Below, piece by piece: positions 44,286 through 53,701 of a stretch of 64,000 nucleotides of DNA. Location of the stretch: contig NZ_VKAB01000016.1 in assembly GCF_009769385.1 (NCBI RefSeq), forward strand, positions 124,001-188,000. The letters are read 5' to 3'. Every line of letters starts with the position of its first letter. Position 1 is the first letter of the stretch. The notes below the pieces were generated by a model. That model saw only the letters and a program-made list of their open reading frames with translations. It did not search any database and had not been told where the DNA came from. Origin of the DNA: Saccharothrix deserti. GTDB taxonomy: Bacteria > Actinomycetota > Actinomycetes > Mycobacteriales > Pseudonocardiaceae. Both the position numbers and the translations under genes were made by a program.

Positions 44286-44323
44286 ACGGCCCACGCAGAG
44301 TAGAACGACTCTGCGCGGGCCGT
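44286..44323 (-). terminator. 16-bp stem hairpin with one mismatch
   Basis: ACGGCCCaCGCAGAGT pairs with ACTCTGCGcGGGCCGT over a 6-nt loop, 20 bp beyond the stop of the gene ending at 44343. A separate 16-bp palindrome, GGCTGAGATCTCAGCC, lies at 44267-44282. The rest of 44086-44342 shows nothing coding. Confidence 0.75.
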
Positions 44324-44342
44324 TCGAGTCCTCGGCCGGATC

Positions 44343-45660
44343 TCAGCCTCCGACGCCCGCGTCGGTGACCGTGCCGACGATGGTGATCTCACTGCCGTCC
44401 GGCACTCGCGGCGTGAAGCGCAACCGGACCTGCTCGGCTGGTTCGGTCTCGGTGTCGGTCGCCGTCGGGATGGTGATCTCCGTGCTCAGCTGCCCCGGCG
44501 GCACGTAGATCGTCATTCGCAGCCCTGAGGCGGACAACGGCCGGGCCGGCAGCGGGCCGTCGAACGTCTGCCGCCGGAACCACTCGGCGTCGACGTCGGT
44601 GGTGGACAACTCGGACCCGCCGGCCACGGCGACCGGCCCGCCCAGCCGGACGACGCCGTCATCGGCCACCGCGGACAACGTCACCCGCCACGTCAGGACA
44701 CCGCCCTCGGCGACCTCGTCGGCGACCGGGGTGACGGTGACCGTCGGCTCGGGGTCGTCGTCGAGCACCGTGAGGCCACCGACGTAGCGACCGGCGACCG
44801 TGCCCTGGACGGCTTTCACCAGCACCAGCGTCTGCCGTGGCCGCGAACTCCAGCGCGTGTTGCCGGTGACCTGCACCGGGATCTCGATCTTGTGCTGGCC
44901 CGGTTGGACCGTCACCAGCCGCTGGGTGGACGTGCCGTTCGCGTCGTTGACGAACAGCCGCAGCGAGCCGGGGCCGTCACCGGAGACGGTGACCGGGACC
45001 TGGAAGGTCTGGGTGCCGGAATCGCCTTCCTCGTACGTCTGGCCCTGCAGGTCGCTCACGTCGCCGTCGCAGCCGCGACATCAGGATCCTGTCCGGATCG
45101 GCGGGGTCGTAGCACGTGAAGTGCCTGCCGTGCGGGAACAACGCCAGCGGGCGCTTGCCGGGCAGGTCTTTCGGCGCCACGACGACGGCCTGCACCTCGA
45201 TGGGCGTCGGGTATCCCGGGACGGTGATCGGGTCCAGCGCGTACTCCCCGGTGCGCGTCTGGAACGGGCCGGGCTTGCCGGGGTCGATCCCGCCGGCGGG
45301 CAGCGGCGCGGGCGCGGACGCGGGCGGCGTCGAGTTCATCGGGCGCAACGGCTCCTCGGCGTCCAGCCGTCTGCCCGAAGCCCGGACCTGGAGCCGGTCG
45401 ACACCGCTGATCCCGGGCCCGTCCAGGGTGTACGAGCGCAGGTCGGCGGAGGGACGTGGCAGCCCGAGCAGCCGGTCACCGTCCCAGAACTCGATCGCGG
45501 CGTCACCCGGTGGAATCGGGCCGGGCGCCGTCCACACCAGCTGCCCGCCGGTGAACGTCCACCCCGGAGGCGGCGAAGCAGCCGCCGGCTCGGCCGCCGA
45601 CGCCGGTGTGGTCAGGCCGGCCATGAGCAGCACAGAAACCAATAACGTTGCCAAACGCAC
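44343..45660 (-). pseudogene. Secreted alpha/beta hydrolase with Calx-beta-like tail; catalytic core deleted
   Basis: The 5' part (GTG 45660 behind GAGGGGGA) encodes a signal peptide, a Pro-rich region and the start of a hydrolase (VVVAPKDLPGKRPLALFPHG then RHFTCYDPADPD). At about 45065-45090 the sequence switches frame into GDVSDLQGQTYEEGDSG and about 235 residues of Ig/Calx-beta-like sandwich. The nucleophile elbow and the rest of the hydrolase domain are absent, so a deletion with frame change has removed the active site. Each half remains open. Confidence 0.75.
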
Positions 45661-45846
45661 GCGCAATCCCCCTCGAATTGGTCAATGCGCGTTGGTTCCA
45701 GTGCTGCCGCATGCAGTTTCACAAGAGACTGAAGAAGGTCTCTTTCTCTGGTATAATCAGGCTCCTTTCATCGTGACGGTGCAGGTCACGGTACGAGTTG
45801 AGCACGAGGAACGGCGAAGTCGGGGCTGCCGACAATGCGGCCGGTG

Positions 45847-48800
45847 TCAGACCTCCCCGCAGCACACGTGGGCGGCCCATTCCGGCTCGTGCCACCAGTG
45901 CTCCGGGTCGGACGCCACGGAGTGCTCATGTACCCGCGGTTGCGCGAGGGCGGCGGGTTGTGACGCGCGGAACGGGGTGAGGAGGTCCTCGACGCGGTGC
46001 ACGACCCCGCCGACCACGACCTGGCGCACCGCCGCGGCGGCACGGATGTCCGCCAGCGGGTTGCCCGCCACGAGCGCGATGTCGGCGTACGCGCCCGGCC
46101 GCAGGGTGCCCACCCGCCCGGACAGCCCCAGCCACGCCGCCGGGTTGCGGGTCGCCGTGGTCAGCGCCTCCAGCGGGGTGAAGCCGAAGGCCACCATCGC
46201 CCGCAGGTTCTGGTGCGTCGCGGTGGCCACGGCGTCCAGCGGCGCGTCCGTGCCGCAGATGACCAGACCGCCGCCGCGGTGCACCCGCAGCACCATGTCC
46301 ACCCAGCCCGCGAGGATGTCGCGCGACCACGGCGATTCCGGCTTGCCCGCGGCCTCGGCGTCGGCGACGTACCTCTCGTACTCCCACGGCGGGAACAGCA
46401 CGCGGGTGCGTTCGTCGGTCACCAGGGACTTGTCGTCGGCGTAGAGGGCGCGGGACTGGAACAGGGTCGGGGTCACCGACATGCCGGAGCGCACGAACAG
46501 CTCCACCACGTCCTGGTACGCCCGGCCGGTGCGGCTCACCGTGTGCGAGTAGCCGAGCCGGTTCGTGGCACCGACGTGCTCCATGCCGTCCATGCCGACG
46601 GACGCCGCGGGGTACAGGTAGTGGGACGACAGCGGGACACCGGCGCGGTGCGCGGCCCGCACGGTCTCCCGCTGGAGTTCCACGGGCAGCCGCACGTACG
46701 TCTTCACCATGTCGTAGTCGAGTTCGAGCGCCCGCTTCAGCTCCAGGTCGAGCTGCGCGCGCGACAGCGTGGGCCGCATGAAGTTGTAGTAGACGCGCGA
46801 GCCGTCGATCGCCTCGCCGGTGCCGAAGAACCGCGGCCCGACGAGGGCGCCCGACTCCAGCGCCTCCTTGGTCTCCAGCATCTGGTACACCGGGTCGCCC
46901 GGCGAGCGGGTCGTCGTGATGCCGTAGGCGAGCCACAGCCTGCCCTGCCGCGCGCCCCACTGGCGGCCGCGCAGGTGCCAGTGGTTGTGGGCGTCGACCA
47001 GTCCGGGCATGGCGACGAGGTCCCGCGCGTCCACCACCTTCTCCCCCGGTGCCGCGCGGTGCGGCCGGATCTCCTGGACGCGACCGCGTTCCACGACGAT
47101 GTCGACGTCGTGGCGGAGGTCGCCGCTCTCCCCGTCCCACACCGCGCCGGCGTGGATGACGGTGCGCTGCGGCGGTTTCGGCCTGCGCCACGAGAAGTCC
47201 AGGCGGATGGTGCGGGACGGCCCGCTGTCGAGGGGCACCCGGCGCAGCACCCCGTTGCAGAGGTGGACCAGGGCGTCCGACCCGCACCACGCCAGGGAGT
47301 CGGTCACCTCGTGGGTCACCTGGCGCGGGTCGCCGAGGAACCGGCCCGCCGCGTCGACCGCGACGACCCACGCGACGCTCTCCACGACGAACGCCAGGTG
47401 CCGCCCGTCGGGTGACCACACCGGCCCGTCGTCACCGCGGGTCGCGATCGAGCGGAACGGCATCGGCTCGGTGTAGCGGAGTTCGCCGGTCTTCAGGTGC
47501 ACGGTGAGGATCTGGCTGGTGCCTTCGCGGAAGCGGCGGGAGAACGGCTTGACCGCGGCGAGCGCGAGCACGGCGCCGTCGGCCGACCAGGTGGGCCTGC
47601 CGGGCATGAAGAGCGTGGGCGTGACCTGCTTTCGGCTTCCTGCGGCGATGTCGAGGACCCACACCGCGCCGTCCTGGTCCACGTAGGCGATCTGCTTGCC
47701 GTCCGGAGAGAACCGCGGTGTCGTCTGCGCACCGGGGGACGCGGCCAGTGCGGTGTCGTCGCCGGTCACCAGGTCGCGCAACCGCAGCGCGGGAACGCCC
47801 TGCCGGTCGCTGGAGTACACGATGGACCGACCGTCCGGCGAGAAGTCGGGGTCGGAGTCGAAGAACGCGCCGTCGGTGAGCTTGCGCGGCCTACCGCCCG
47901 TGATCGGGACGACGTGGATGGCGTTGAGGGCGCGGAACGCGATCTGCCGCCCGTCCGGCGACACGACGGGGCTCGCGATGCCCCGCACCGGGCCGCCCTC
48001 CACGTCACGTGCGGGGCGGCGCGGTGCCCGGCGGGCGATCGGCACGGAGGCCTGGAACGGGATGTCCCGCACCGCGCCATCAGGCTCACGGCGGCGGATC
48101 CTGCCGTCGGCGGTGTAGAGGACGGACTCACCGATCCAGGTGGCGGCGAAGCCGAAGACGTCCTCGCCGGTGGTGAGTTGCCGGTCGCCGAGGACGAGGT
48201 CCGCACGGCCACCGCGCACGAGGGTGTAGCTGGGCGTGCGGCCGTCCGGTCCGAAGGTGGCGCCGTGGATGCGACTGCCCGTCGGGGCTGTCGCCACGCG
48301 GACGCGTTCGGCGGTGGCGACCGTGACGACGTCCACGGCGTTCTCGTTGACGGTGACGACGATCCGCTCGCCGTCCGGGGACCAGCGCGGGGCCGCGGCC
48401 TCGTCCGGCGGTCCGGTGAGCGCGGTGACCTCGCCGGACGCGACGTCGAGGAGCCAGACCCCGTAGGAGCCGCCGCGGTCGCTGGTGAACGCGATGCGCC
48501 TGCCGTCCGGTGAGAACGCGGGTTCCCGGTGGTCGAACCGGCCGCGGGTGAGCTGCCGGGGCTCACCGCCGCCGACGTCGACGACGTGGAGGTGGAAGTT
48601 CCCGTCGCGGAAGGACTGGAACACGATCGACCGGCCGTCCGGCGACCACGACGGCAGCGTGGCGTCCTGGAGGTCGCCGGTCAGCCTGCGGGCCGTGCCG
48701 CCGCTCACCGGCAGCACCCAGATCGCGGTCACCAGGTCCATCGCGAGCCACTGGCCGTCAGGCGACAGGGCGACCGAGGTGTTGGTGCCTTCGCGCAGCA

Positions 48801-48954
48801 CGGCTGCGCCACCGGACGCGACGGCCGGGTCGTCGTCCGCTTGCGCGCTCGGTGCCACCCCCGTGGCCACCGCACTCGTGGCGCCCAGCGCGACGGCGAT
48901 CCGACCGGTGCGCGCCAACACCTCGCGGCGTGAAAGGTCCTCCTGAGACGTCAT
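45847..48954 (-). CDS. Tat-exported TolB-like propeller-amidohydrolase
   Basis: 1035 aa. Twin-arginine signal (LSRREVLARTG). Residues about 50-610 are PD40/TolB-type beta-propeller repeats (many SPDGRxIAF/WSPDG motifs). A C-terminal amidohydrolase domain (about 640-1000) has metal ligands in DAHNHWHLRG, the carboxylated-Lys candidate in YDMVKTYVRL, HYLYPAASVGMDGMEHVG and Asp in CGTDAPL. The combination resembles extracellular imidazolonepropionase/prolidase-like proteins whose substrates are poorly known. ATG 48954 follows GGGGAGGAAG. It is monocistronic. Confidence 0.85.
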   Translation of the reverse strand: MTSQEDLSRREVLARTGRIAVALGATSAVATGVAPSAQADDDPAVASGGAAVLREGTNTSVALSPDGQWLAMDLVTAIWVLPVSGGTARRLTGDLQDATLPSWSPDGRSIVFQSFRDGNFHLHVVDVGGGEPRQLTRGRFDHREPAFSPDGRRIAFTSDRGGSYGVWLLDVASGEVTALTGPPDEAAAPRWSPDGERIVVTVNENAVDVVTVATAERVRVATAPTGSRIHGATFGPDGRTPSYTLVRGGRADLVLGDRQLTTGEDVFGFAATWIGESVLYTADGRIRRREPDGAVRDIPFQASVPIARRAPRRPARDVEGGPVRGIASPVVSPDGRQIAFRALNAIHVVPITGGRPRKLTDGAFFDSDPDFSPDGRSIVYSSDRQGVPALRLRDLVTGDDTALAASPGAQTTPRFSPDGKQIAYVDQDGAVWVLDIAAGSRKQVTPTLFMPGRPTWSADGAVLALAAVKPFSRRFREGTSQILTVHLKTGELRYTEPMPFRSIATRGDDGPVWSPDGRHLAFVVESVAWVVAVDAAGRFLGDPRQVTHEVTDSLAWCGSDALVHLCNGVLRRVPLDSGPSRTIRLDFSWRRPKPPQRTVIHAGAVWDGESGDLRHDVDIVVERGRVQEIRPHRAAPGEKVVDARDLVAMPGLVDAHNHWHLRGRQWGARQGRLWLAYGITTTRSPGDPVYQMLETKEALESGALVGPRFFGTGEAIDGSRVYYNFMRPTLSRAQLDLELKRALELDYDMVKTYVRLPVELQRETVRAAHRAGVPLSSHYLYPAASVGMDGMEHVGATNRLGYSHTVSRTGRAYQDVVELFVRSGMSVTPTLFQSRALYADDKSLVTDERTRVLFPPWEYERYVADAEAAGKPESPWSRDILAGWVDMVLRVHRGGGLVICGTDAPLDAVATATHQNLRAMVAFGFTPLEALTTATRNPAAWLGLSGRVGTLRPGAYADIALVAGNPLADIRAAAAVRQVVVGGVVHRVEDLLTPFRASQPAALAQPRVHEHSVASDPEHWWHEPEWAAHVCCGEV

Positions 48955-49337
48955 GCTCTTGCTTCCTCCCCGAACAGCCCCTGAACCCTCGTCAAGGACA
49001 CTGCCACGGCGGACCCACGCCGGCATGAGCCGTTCACTACAACAGTCACTACTCTGAACGGTCTCCGCGAAACGACTAACTGCCGCGCCACCGACTCCGT
49101 GCGGTACCCGACCAGTTGAGATCTTCGGGAAGGCGAAGCGCCTCGACGAGCGTTCAGGCGCCCACGGCGAGGGCACCCACGAGCGTCGGCTGGGAAATCC
49201 CCGTGGACGCGCAGGCGACCGGATCGGCGTTCAGCGCGGTGAGCTGCATCTTCGCCGGTTCGGCGGTGAACGTGCCCGGAGGTGCACGGGTCGACCCCAC
49301 CCACCACCGGCTGACGACCGGTCGGCACACTGCCCCG
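48955..49337. other. 383-bp divergent intergenic region, no gene recognised
   Basis: Separates the propeller-amidohydrolase from the SMI1/KNR4 gene. A reverse-strand frame (ending at 49154) reads a small Ala/Thr-rich segment without start signals or homology. No convincing promoter or inverted repeat was seen. Confidence 0.4.
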
Positions 49338-49919
49338 ATGCCACACGACGTCGATGACACCTGGGACCGCATCGAGGCCTGGTTGCGGACCAACGCGCCC
49401 ACCACCGACGAGCACCTCGGCGTGCCGGCGCGCAGGGCCGAGATCCCGCCCGTGGCGACGCTGGTGGGCGAGCTGCCGGACGACCTGATCGCGTGGTGGC
49501 GCCGCTCGTGCGGGACGACCGACATCTCCGCCGCCGGCCTGCTGACCGGGTACGCCCCGTACTCGATCGACCAGGCCGTGGACTGCCGCACCATGATGTT
49601 GAGGATCGCGGCGTGCGAGGACGACGCGGAACTGGCGGAGCTGTCGGCCGAACCCGCCGGCTCCCCGTGCCGGAACTGGTTGCCGATGTGGGTGCCCATC
49701 GCCGGCGACACCAGCGGCGACCACCTGTTCGTCGACCTGCGCCCCGGTCCGGAGCGGGGCTGCGTCATGCAGTGGTACGAGACCGAGGGTGCGAGCATGG
49801 AGCCGAAGTGGCCCGACGTCGCCACCATGCTCGCCGAGATCGCCGACGCTCTCGAACACGGCACGGACATCGCGGGTGTCCGCCCGGAGGTCCTCGACGG
49901 CACGATCCACTGGGCCTAG
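49338..49919 (+). CDS. SMI1/KNR4-family protein
   Basis: 193 aa, cytosolic. DDTWDRIEAWLRTN, LPDDLIAWWRRSCGTTD, LPMWVPIAGDTSGDHLFVDL and a C-terminal DALEHG helix fit the SMI1/KNR4 (SUKH) fold. In bacteria these often serve as immunity proteins to secreted toxins, though stand-alone copies are common in actinomycetes. No toxin gene is adjacent, so the role is open. Confidence 0.75.
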   Translation: MPHDVDDTWDRIEAWLRTNAPTTDEHLGVPARRAEIPPVATLVGELPDDLIAWWRRSCGTTDISAAGLLTGYAPYSIDQAVDCRTMMLRIAACEDDAELAELSAEPAGSPCRNWLPMWVPIAGDTSGDHLFVDLRPGPERGCVMQWYETEGASMEPKWPDVATMLAEIADALEHGTDIAGVRPEVLDGTIHWA

Positions 49920-49985
49920 GGAATCCTCTGCCTGCACCGCATCGAGACCAGCCGCCGTCAACGACGGAAAAGGCTCATTGGTCCC

Positions 49986-51011
49986 TCACGGTGCCGCGTC
50001 CTCCACGATCCTCATGCCGTTCTGCGGGGCAAGGTGCGAGGCGATTCGCAGATGACTGCGGTCCACCCACTTCGCCACCTCTTCAGAACCACGGAAGAGG
50101 CCGTCATAGCTGTCCTGCGATTTGCGCGTCAGGTTGACCATGGCGCCGCCGTCCACGTCGCAGACGAAGACATCGGACCCGAGGCCACCCTCTTGACGGC
50201 TTTGGAACGCCACCCTGGCGGTCTCCCGGTCGCGCGTGGACAACAGTGGCGATCCCGTCCGTTTCGACCGCCAGACATCGTCGGGATAGCGGATTCCCGC
50301 ACGCACCGCGGCGATGTACCTGCTCCGGGCCACGGGCTGCCCCATGAAGTACTCGACCGCGACGATCATCCCGTGCGCGCCGACGTCCGACCGGACGACA
50401 ACGCGCCCCTTGTGGTACGCGGATATGTCGACGAAGGGCAGTATGCCACCGCGGTCCAACTTGCAACGGGCCACGAAGGTGGAACGGAGTAGCAGCGGGC
50501 GGACCGCCTGGACATATGCGAGATCGGTGATGATGTAGACCACCGACGCCCTCCCCCGACGCTTCGAACCGGTCAGCACGAAGCGATGCGGAAGTCTGAC
50601 CGGCTCACCACCGTTGGAGATCGATGATCGCTCCGTCGGCTGGGACGAAATCTCGTCCAGTTCGTAGGCGCGAAGGTCGTCGATCACGACTTTCTGAGGC
50701 CCCTCGCCGTACTCCAAGCGATCTATGCGGACGTCGCCGGAGACCGGCAGGTTGTCGATCGTGGTCGGCGTGCAGATATAGCGACGCCTCACCGAATCGC
50801 TCGGCTCGTAGCGATCGACCTCGCGACTCCACGGCTTGACCTGGACCGCGAACAGCGCGACCGTCAGGACACCCAGTGAGACCCACGCTATCCGGATGTT
50901 CGCCGCGATGAATCCGGGAACCTGCGATGTCGAGTAGTTGATGACAATACCAGTGGCATTGGTCAGGATCCCGGCCAGCAGGACGCCACGAGCACTACGC
51001 TCAACCTTCAC
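49986..51011 (-). CDS. Membrane-anchored protein with TolB-like C-terminus, unknown function
   Basis: 341 aa from a GTG at 51011. Two N-terminal hydrophobic helices (GVLLAGILTNATGIVI and IRIAWVSLGVLTVALFAV) are followed by a soluble domain and a C-terminal block (ETARVAFQSRQEGGLGSDVF, CDVDGGAMVNLTRKS) that resembles a TolB/PD40 blade. Its GC content and codon use are visibly less biased than in neighbours, which may indicate later acquisition. Confidence 0.6.
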   Translation of the reverse strand: MKVERSARGVLLAGILTNATGIVINYSTSQVPGFIAANIRIAWVSLGVLTVALFAVQVKPWSREVDRYEPSDSVRRRYICTPTTIDNLPVSGDVRIDRLEYGEGPQKVVIDDLRAYELDEISSQPTERSSISNGGEPVRLPHRFVLTGSKRRGRASVVYIITDLAYVQAVRPLLLRSTFVARCKLDRGGILPFVDISAYHKGRVVVRSDVGAHGMIVAVEYFMGQPVARSRYIAAVRAGIRYPDDVWRSKRTGSPLLSTRDRETARVAFQSRQEGGLGSDVFVCDVDGGAMVNLTRKSQDSYDGLFRGSEEVAKWVDRSHLRIASHLAPQNGMRIVEDAAP

Positions 51012-51218
51012 GGCAGCGAGTTTAGCCTTGCACGTGAGCAGCGAGGCGCATCGCGATCAGTGCCGCAGCAAAGCTCGGATCGCACGCAGCCGGCAAGGTC
51101 CTCGAGGGAAATGAACTCCGCGTCGGCGCCGGCCGGCGGGGCTGCTCGGTCCGGGACGTATCAAAAGCGACGCCGGCCGCATCTCGCAGGCGACATCGCC
51201 CCGAGATCGGACCCGACC

Positions 51219-52097
51219 ATGCCTTCCCTGCCCGAAACCCCGGCGGCGGCCGACGAGCAGCCGTCGTCGGTCCAGTCCGTCCTGTCGGTGCTGACGACGC
51301 TCGGCCCGCCGTTGACGATGGTGACCGCGCTGATGCTCTACTTCGGCTGGGCCCGCAGCGACAAGCAAGCCAAGTCGATGGGGCTGGACGTGAGCCTGTT
51401 CGGCTACTCCGCCCAGGACTACGTCCTGCGCAGCGTCACCACGTTGTTCATCCCGCTGCTGGCCGCCGGCGGCCTCGCGCTGGGCTGGCTGGCACTGCAC
51501 CGCCGGCTCGTCGCGAGAGTGCACGCGGGCGACCGCAGGCTGCGGACCGTCGGCACGACGGCGTTCGGGGTGGGGCTGGTCGGGGTCGGCTGCGCGCTCG
51601 CCGTCACGGCCGTCGACCGCACCTGGGTTCCGCTGCTGCCTCCCCTGGTCATCGCGCTGGGCACCGCGACCGCGGTCTACGGCCGCTGGCTCGCCGACGC
51701 CGCGAGCGGTGAGCGGCGGGTCGAGGTCGTCGCGGTGTGGCAGAAGGTGTTGCGCGCGCTCGTCATCGGCACGGTGATCAGCCTGGCCCTGTTCTGGGAG
51801 TTGAAGAACTACGCCGATGTCGTCGGTCGCGGCTACGCCGTGCAGATCGCGGGGTCGGTCACCGCGCTGCCACGGGCCACCGCGATCAGCGAGCACCCGC
51901 TCGGCATCGTCGCGCCCGGCGTGAAGGTGGAGCGGTTCGAGGACGGCGGCAAGACCTATTACCGGACCACCGGACTGCGCCTGCTCGTGCAGTCCGGTGG
52001 TCATCTGTTCCTCCTGCACGACGGTTGGGCTCCCGGAGGGGGCACGGTTGTCGTGCTCGCCGACGACAAGGCCGTTCGCTGGCAGTTCTCCCGCTGA
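51219..52097 (+). CDS. Four-helix membrane protein, unknown function
   Basis: 292 aa. About four or five transmembrane helices (LTMVTALMLYFGWARS, FIPLLAAGGLALGWLALH, TTAFGVGLVGVGCALAV, VIGTVISLALFWELK) precede a C-terminal domain (FEDGGKTYYRTTGLRLLVQS). ATG 51219 is chosen by the start of the hydrophobic architecture; there is no strong RBS. The stop is 2 bp from the convergent lipoprotein stop. Confidence 0.6.
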   Translation: MPSLPETPAAADEQPSSVQSVLSVLTTLGPPLTMVTALMLYFGWARSDKQAKSMGLDVSLFGYSAQDYVLRSVTTLFIPLLAAGGLALGWLALHRRLVARVHAGDRRLRTVGTTAFGVGLVGVGCALAVTAVDRTWVPLLPPLVIALGTATAVYGRWLADAASGERRVEVVAVWQKVLRALVIGTVISLALFWELKNYADVVGRGYAVQIAGSVTALPRATAISEHPLGIVAPGVKVERFEDGGKTYYRTTGLRLLVQSGGHLFLLHDGWAPGGGTVVVLADDKAVRWQFSR

Positions 52098-52099
52098 CG

Positions 52100-52777
52100 T
52101 CACGACGAGGACGTTGTCGACGAGGATGTTGTCGGCCCGGTCGTCGTGGTCTCGGAGGTGGTGGTCTCGGAGGTCGTCGTCTCGGAAGTCGTGGTCTCCG
52201 AGGTGGTGGTCTCCGAGGTCGTCGTCTCCGGCTGCCCGCACTCGGTGGTGCCCGAGACCGACCGGTATTGCAGCACCGGCCGGACACCGGGATGGCTGTC
52301 GTGCCAAGCGATCGCACGCCGCACGAGGTCCCGCACCGAGTCCTCGATGCACTGGATCGAGAACCCCGAAGAACCGCCCGACGCGAGCGCGGCCCGCGCC
52401 CGTTCCCACTGGCCTTCCTCGCCGTCCACCGCGGCGGCGCACACCGCGACAGCAGCCGCCGACAGCGGGTCGTCGCTGATCTGGTTGTCCCGCAACGCCG
52501 CGCAGTCGTGGCTCGCCAGGGCGTTGTAGAACGGCCAGTCCGGCGTCGGGTCCTGTGGGTCGCCCGCGCCGAACGGGACCCAGGCGAAGCCGTCCGTCCC
52601 GCCCGTGCCGTCCTTCCCGCCCGTGCCGTCACGGTCGGGCCGCGGCGCCGGCGCGTCCCCCGCCTGACCGAACGGCGCCGGTTCGACGCCCTCGTCGCAG
52701 GCCACGAGCAGTCCCACCGCGAGCGCGCAGCCGGCCAGTCGGCGACGCAGGCGCCCACGTCGTCCGCTGTGGACCAT
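52100..52777 (-). CDS. Putative lipoprotein with (SETTT)n tail
   Basis: 225 aa. ATG 52777 follows AGGGGAGGGGGG. The basic N-terminus (RRGRLRRRLAG) and lipobox LLVAC (Cys near 26) indicate an exported lipoprotein. The central domain has several Cys (SHDCAAL, VAVCAAA, IQCIED) and no recognised family. The C-terminus is about six SETTT units, an unusual end for a lipoprotein. It is divergent from the small-protein/sigma genes. Confidence 0.65.
   Translation of the reverse strand: MVHSGRRGRLRRRLAGCALAVGLLVACDEGVEPAPFGQAGDAPAPRPDRDGTGGKDGTGGTDGFAWVPFGAGDPQDPTPDWPFYNALASHDCAALRDNQISDDPLSAAAVAVCAAAVDGEEGQWERARAALASGGSSGFSIQCIEDSVRDLVRRAIAWHDSHPGVRPVLQYRSVSGTTECGQPETTTSETTTSETTTSETTTSETTTSETTTTGPTTSSSTTSSS
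52146..52230. repeat. 15-bp tandem repeats encoding the SETTT tail
   Basis: Five full and one partial copies of GTGGTCTCGGAGGTG-type units (52146, 52161, 52176, 52191, 52206, 52221) differ by one to three bases. In-frame period means copy number can change without disrupting the protein. Confidence 0.85.
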
Positions 52778-52927
52778 GGTCCCCCCTCCCCTTGTAGCGG
52801 CGCCGCCCGGCGGCGACGCGCTGGTCGGGAACGTGATGCCACGGCGTTCGCGCCTGATGCACGTATCACCCGTTCGCCGTCCGGCATCGAGTACTGGAGT
52901 TGCCGAACCTTTGTGGAGGACCGAACC

Positions 52928-53053
52928 ATGGCCGACTACGAGCTCTACCAGGCGTCGACCGTCGCGGCGCTCCTGGCCGTGGCCCCGCCGGCACACGACA
53001 TCGCCCGGACCACCCCGGTCGTGCTGCCCGCCGGAAGTCTCGACGCGCACTGA
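52928..53053 (+). CDS. 41-aa small protein upstream of the sigma factor
   Basis: ATG 52928 has an excellent GGAGGA 6 nt upstream. The product, MADYELYQASTVAALLAVAP followed by a 21-residue tail ending in DAH, has an N-terminal acidic/aromatic segment, a short hydrophobic helix and no Cys. It ends 72 bp before the sigma gene and lies on the same strand. No family recognised. Its place at the head of a sigma/protease cluster makes it a candidate regulator or protease substrate. Confidence 0.55.
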   Translation: MADYELYQASTVAALLAVAPPAHDIARTTPVVLPAGSLDAH

Positions 53054-53125
53054 CGCGACACCTCACCGATCACGCTGCCCTCCGCGACGCCGGTCAGTAA
53101 TCTGGGCCGGTCGAGCGGAGGCGAT

Positions 53126-53701
53126 GTGGATATCACGGCATTGCTGGCGGCGGCCGCGCGCGGGGACCAAGGAGCGTGGAACACCCTGGTCGAGCGGTAC
53201 AACGGCCTGGTGTGGTCGATCGCCCGCGGCTACCGGCTGTCCACGGACGACGCCGCGGACGTGGTGCAGGCGACCTGGGTCAAGCTGGTCGAGCACCTCG
53301 ACCGGGTCGAGGATCCGGAACGGCTCGCATCGTGGCTGGCCACGACGGTCCGCCGGGAGTCCCTCCAGCTGATCAGGCGCACGGCCCGGCAGCGGCGCGC
53401 TCCGGACGGCGAGCCGCTGGAGCAGCTGCCCGATCCCGGACCCGCACTCGACGAGTCGCTCCTGGTCGAGGAGCGGGACGCCGCGTTGTGGCGGGCGTTG
53501 GCGGCGCTGTCCGAACGCTGCCAACGCCTGCTGCGGGTGCTGATGGCCTCACCGCCGCCGGCGTACGCCGAGGTGGCCGACGCGCTCGACATGCCGATCG
53601 GCAGCATCGGTCCGACGCGCCAGCGGTGCCTGGGGCGGTTGCGCGAAGTGGTGCGGGACGACGAGTTGCTCGGCGTCGACTGGAAGGAGGACCGGTCATG
53701 A
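53126..53701 (+). CDS. ECF-like RNA polymerase sigma factor
   Basis: 191 aa. Region 2 (about 15-80: LVERYNGLVWSIARGYRL, DAADVVQATWVKLVEHLDRV) and region 4 (about 115-172: LSERCQRLLRVLMASPPP then YAEVADALDMPIGSIGPTR) are both present; there is no region 3. GTG 53126 follows CGGAGGCGAT. Its stop overlaps the next ATG (ATGA). No anti-sigma factor is encoded beside it, so control may come from the small proteins or proteases of the cluster. Confidence 0.85.
   Translation: MDITALLAAAARGDQGAWNTLVERYNGLVWSIARGYRLSTDDAADVVQATWVKLVEHLDRVEDPERLASWLATTVRRESLQLIRRTARQRRAPDGEPLEQLPDPGPALDESLLVEERDAALWRALAALSERCQRLLRVLMASPPPAYAEVADALDMPIGSIGPTRQRCLGRLREVVRDDELLGVDWKEDRS

Noticed and set aside
45752..45757. 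Perfect TATAAT on the forward strand
   Set aside because: No acceptable -35 at 16-18 bp and no forward gene downstream; on the reverse strand it does not form a -10. The nearby AGAGAC/GTCTCT repeat is short.
45997..47415. 472-codon forward ORF opposite the amidohydrolase
   Set aside because: Shadow frame; the reverse-strand Tat propeller-amidohydrolase explains the region fully.
49154..49300. Reverse-strand frame ending in QPTLVGALAVGA upstream of the SMI1/KNR4 gene
   Set aside because: No start signal, no homology recognised and no coding-type context; treated as non-coding.
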